A stretch of DNA of 64,000 nt from Sipunculus nudus (Eukaryota; Annelida; Sipuncula; Golfingiida; Sipunculidae), in the NCBI GenBank assembly GCA_026874595.1, contig CM049319.1, forward strand, positions 6,458,101 to 6,522,100, in the 5' to 3' direction. Shown piece after piece: positions 61,466-64,000 of the stretch (positions are counted from its first letter, which is position 1; each line of letters begins with the position of its first letter). The position numbers were made by a program, and so were the translations under genes. The notes beneath the pieces are model-generated. The model had not been told where the DNA came from. It ran no database searches and was given only the letters and a program-made list of their open reading frames with translations.

Positions 61466-62568
61466 AACAAGTGACCCATGGGTCATGACGCTCAGCTGCC
61501 AAGCATGACCTGCGACATCATGGGCTGAGATTCACAACTTCCAGTCAAATTTTGAAGAACCAATTTGCCAATTTGTTGAAATTTTCTACGACAACAGAAA
61601 TATATATCACCTATGTCTGGTTAAAACACAGTGAATTGATGGTCTGAGGAAAATGTATGATTGTTAAGGTATCCAGAACTATTCCCATAGCTTACTTGAT
61701 ACCTGTCAGTCTCAAAAGGAACACCACAAAGGGCAAATATAAGATCAAAATATATAGCAAAAAATCAAGGAAATCCATGCAAGAATTATTGAGAAACAGG
61801 TGCTTCTGTATGAATTTTTATTCAATACAAGCCAACTGTACTGCACTTTCATGTATGATGATAATATTTATTAAGAAATATTTGACCCAATCCTTTGCAA
61901 GATTACATTAATATACATCCAACTGCCTTCACTTTAACAGTTCTTGAGATAATATGATCAAAAGGAATTTAAAGCTGGTTGCCTGGTGGCCATTTTGGAC
62001 TTCTGACAGGTCTGATATCAGACAACAACCATTCTCTAAATCGGACCAAAAATTGAAGGAAAATGACTGAAACTGCACTGAAAAAGGATTTCTAAGGTGG
62101 CTAACTGGCAGACATAATGGATTTCTGACAAGTCTGACATTTGATATCACACATCCTCCAATAAGAGACCAAACTTGGGGCAAATTCTCCAAATGATGTT
62201 ACAGTAATGAATGTCCAAAACAATTCAAAAGGCATGCTCAGGCGCGCATATCAGATTTACAGATATGCAAATGTAAAAGTGTAGGTCCATTATTTTTTAT
62301 TATTTTTTGGCTAAAAGAATTATTTCTGGGGGATGCAAACACACCCCATAACTTCGAGAATATAGGTCGCAGTGACCTAATTTCAGGTTTGCCAGGAGAT
62401 CTTTTTAGAACCTCTAAGACTGCATAAGGTTCATGGCCCTAGCCCCTACGGTTACGATTTGTGCCCTGCTAACAGCCAGACGGACGGCCGGCCGGACGGA
62501 CAGAGGAAGGACGACGGACAAAGACCCATCGCTATAGCCCAGCATGACTGAAAGTCAGCTGAGCTAAA
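61466..62568 (+). mobile_element. Dispersed repeat family, short copy (about 1.1 kb), in vinculin intron
   Basis: The second copy of the family described at 53304-54884, in the same orientation, with matching ends (AACAAGTGACCCATGGGTCA and CAGCTGAGCTAAA). It retains the two tandem ATGGC...CATCCTCC units and the GGTCGCAGTGACCT/(GGAC)n right end. In place of the roughly 500 bases present in copy 1, it has a short T-rich segment (about 62285-62355). Confidence 0.8.
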
Positions 62569-62569
62569 A

Positions 62570-64000
62570 ACTGTGAACAAAAACGCATAGCTTAATAATA
62601 CGATAAAAGGGAACTTGACGAAAAGATATGAGATAAGTACAATAAGTACGGTTATGCTTCAGCATGTGATTAGATCTCTGTTATATCAGTTCTACTGGAA
62701 AAATATCTATATCTGTTTGATATTTACCTACCTCTGTGTGCTTTCACAAATGGAGACATACACAACATGACAAACACACACAGAAGAATAAAAACACGAC
62801 TTGTTAGAGACAGAAACAAAGACAAACACACACAAACTAAACAATACAGCGTAAAATAAGATAAGCAGTACTGATCACATTATACTTCATACACAATACT
62901 AAACATGTATACCATATGGGAGTTACATGGCATTTTAAGAAAATTGAAACATACTTGTAGACTTTTTATTCAAAATGGAGAAAGGCACATTTATTTCAAA
63001 GAAAGGTCAAGCAAACTAAGAATATTTTCACATCTTCAAGAAAATGTTGTGTAAATCTATTTTAGTTTTCATCAATTTTGTACTACTACTACTGCTTACT
63101 ATTTGATGTTAATCTTTTAACACTTCATTTACAAAAAAAAATGGTCATAATTTTTTAATGTGAAGTGTTGTTTCAATTTTTATTTCTGTTGCAACTTACG
63201 AATAAAGTACATGACAAACACAAAATACTAGTTTTTTTAAGTCTTCACATGGAACTATTAGGTATCTCTCTCCTTATATCCCCCCTAACAAACTAGAAAT
63301 ATCTTGAATCATATTTGCCGTGATCTTTTTTCTAACCAAATATGGTAGTATTTAAGTACAATCTGAGGGACTGATAAAACTTCTGAATCCGTAAAAACTT
63401 TGATATATTTCTAAATTGAATCCTAATCATTGCTGGATGAATTGTCTACATACTAAACTGTGCAAGTCCTCTTCTGAGTAAAAAAAGTTATGTATTTTCT
63501 GGTGTCTTTGTAAATTTGAAAAATCTGGGGGGTTTTAAAACAGGCTTCTTATAGCAAGTATCTTTAGACTTATAATAAGATGTCAAAGAAAAGGTGAACT
63601 GTGACTGTTGCCAAGTTTCTAATACACGTTCCTGAATTCATAAAGAAAGACATATCTCATGCTTAAAGTCAGTATAAGCAAAATAAAGTATACCATGCAT
63701 TGTATTCAGAACTATGTCAAATTGAAACAGCTGACAGTGATAATGACTAAGACAACTATACGTTAGACATCTATGGTACTTACTGGCAACTGTAACGTAC
63801 ATCTTGGGTTAGAGTCCGGCAGCCACAAATTAGTGATACATTAATTCATAACCTGCATCTACTAATGGTAATGACATCTTCACAGAGTATTTCAAATGCA
63901 TACAATTTATATATCAGTTGCACACACTGCATTATCTGCGACAGAAAATACTCTGTTCAAATGATTTACCTCTGTCTACTGTCATTCCTGTTTGCTTAGT
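62570..64000 (-). other. Vinculin last intron, part 2
   Basis: AT-rich, with a CACA/AAACA low-complexity patch at about 62760-62840. No vinculin exon was recognised to the window edge. Confidence 0.5.

Noticed and set aside
1..64000. CRISPR arrays, bacterial operons, rRNA or tRNA genes
   Set aside because: The tandem repeats lack CRISPR-type spacing, no cloverleaf or rRNA core was recognised, and coding sequence is intron-split, so the window is eukaryotic.

Overview
This is a window of eukaryotic genome, almost certainly animal and most likely from a mollusc, probably a bivalve. It is AT-rich and mostly intronic or intergenic. Coding sequence comes as short exons bounded by GT/AG splice signals. 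One exon is clearly the 3' terminal coding exon of vinculin, a metazoan protein. The non-LTR retrotransposon and the dispersed repeats look like those of bivalves (inferred from memory of such repeats, not from a search). No operons, CRISPR arrays, rRNA or convincing tRNA genes were seen.

Layout. 0-10.2 kb: a solo LTR-like element (about 1.8-2.5 kb), a small ORF with a signal peptide, and a minus-strand gene of unknown function. That gene's first coding exon lies at 10.07-10.16 kb, with probable further exons at 5.68-5.77 and 3.83-4.02 kb. All three are bounded in phase 0. 10.2-16 kb: a promoter-like GC-richer block near 11.6 kb and a satellite of about 162-bp units (12.5-13.2 kb). 16-22 kb: a small Cys-rich secreted ORF, a 1.6-kb transposon with perfect terminal inverted repeats and TTAA target duplications (17.76-19.36 kb) that encloses a smaller MITE and an ORF, an exon-like block at 20.1 kb, and a two-exon plus-strand gene end at 21.5-22.0 kb. 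24.5-28 kb: a decayed non-LTR retrotransposon with recognisable APE endonuclease and YADD reverse transcriptase motifs.

28-45 kb is mainly gene-poor. It holds a degenerate minisatellite (35.6-36.0 kb), a foldback element with arms of about 181 bp (37.3-38.0 kb), and two exon-like plus-strand segments (38.3 and 40.5 kb). 45-53 kb holds a 27-bp minisatellite that reads as 9-residue repeats on the minus strand, two plus-strand exon candidates (49.5 and 50.7 kb), and a pogo/Tigger-like DNA transposon with TA duplications (51.6-52.7 kb). 53-64 kb holds two same-orientation copies of one 1.1-1.6 kb repeat family, on either side of the vinculin terminal exon (60.30-60.47 kb, minus). The second copy sits inside vinculin's last intron, which runs past the window edge.

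Functional assignment is secure only for vinculin and for the broad class of the retrotransposon. The other exon calls rest on splice signals, phase and codon-like composition. Their products are not recognised. I found no convincing new multi-gene system. The most unusual items are the TTAA element with its ORF, the foldback element, the coding-like 27-bp minisatellite and the paired repeats around the vinculin 3' end.
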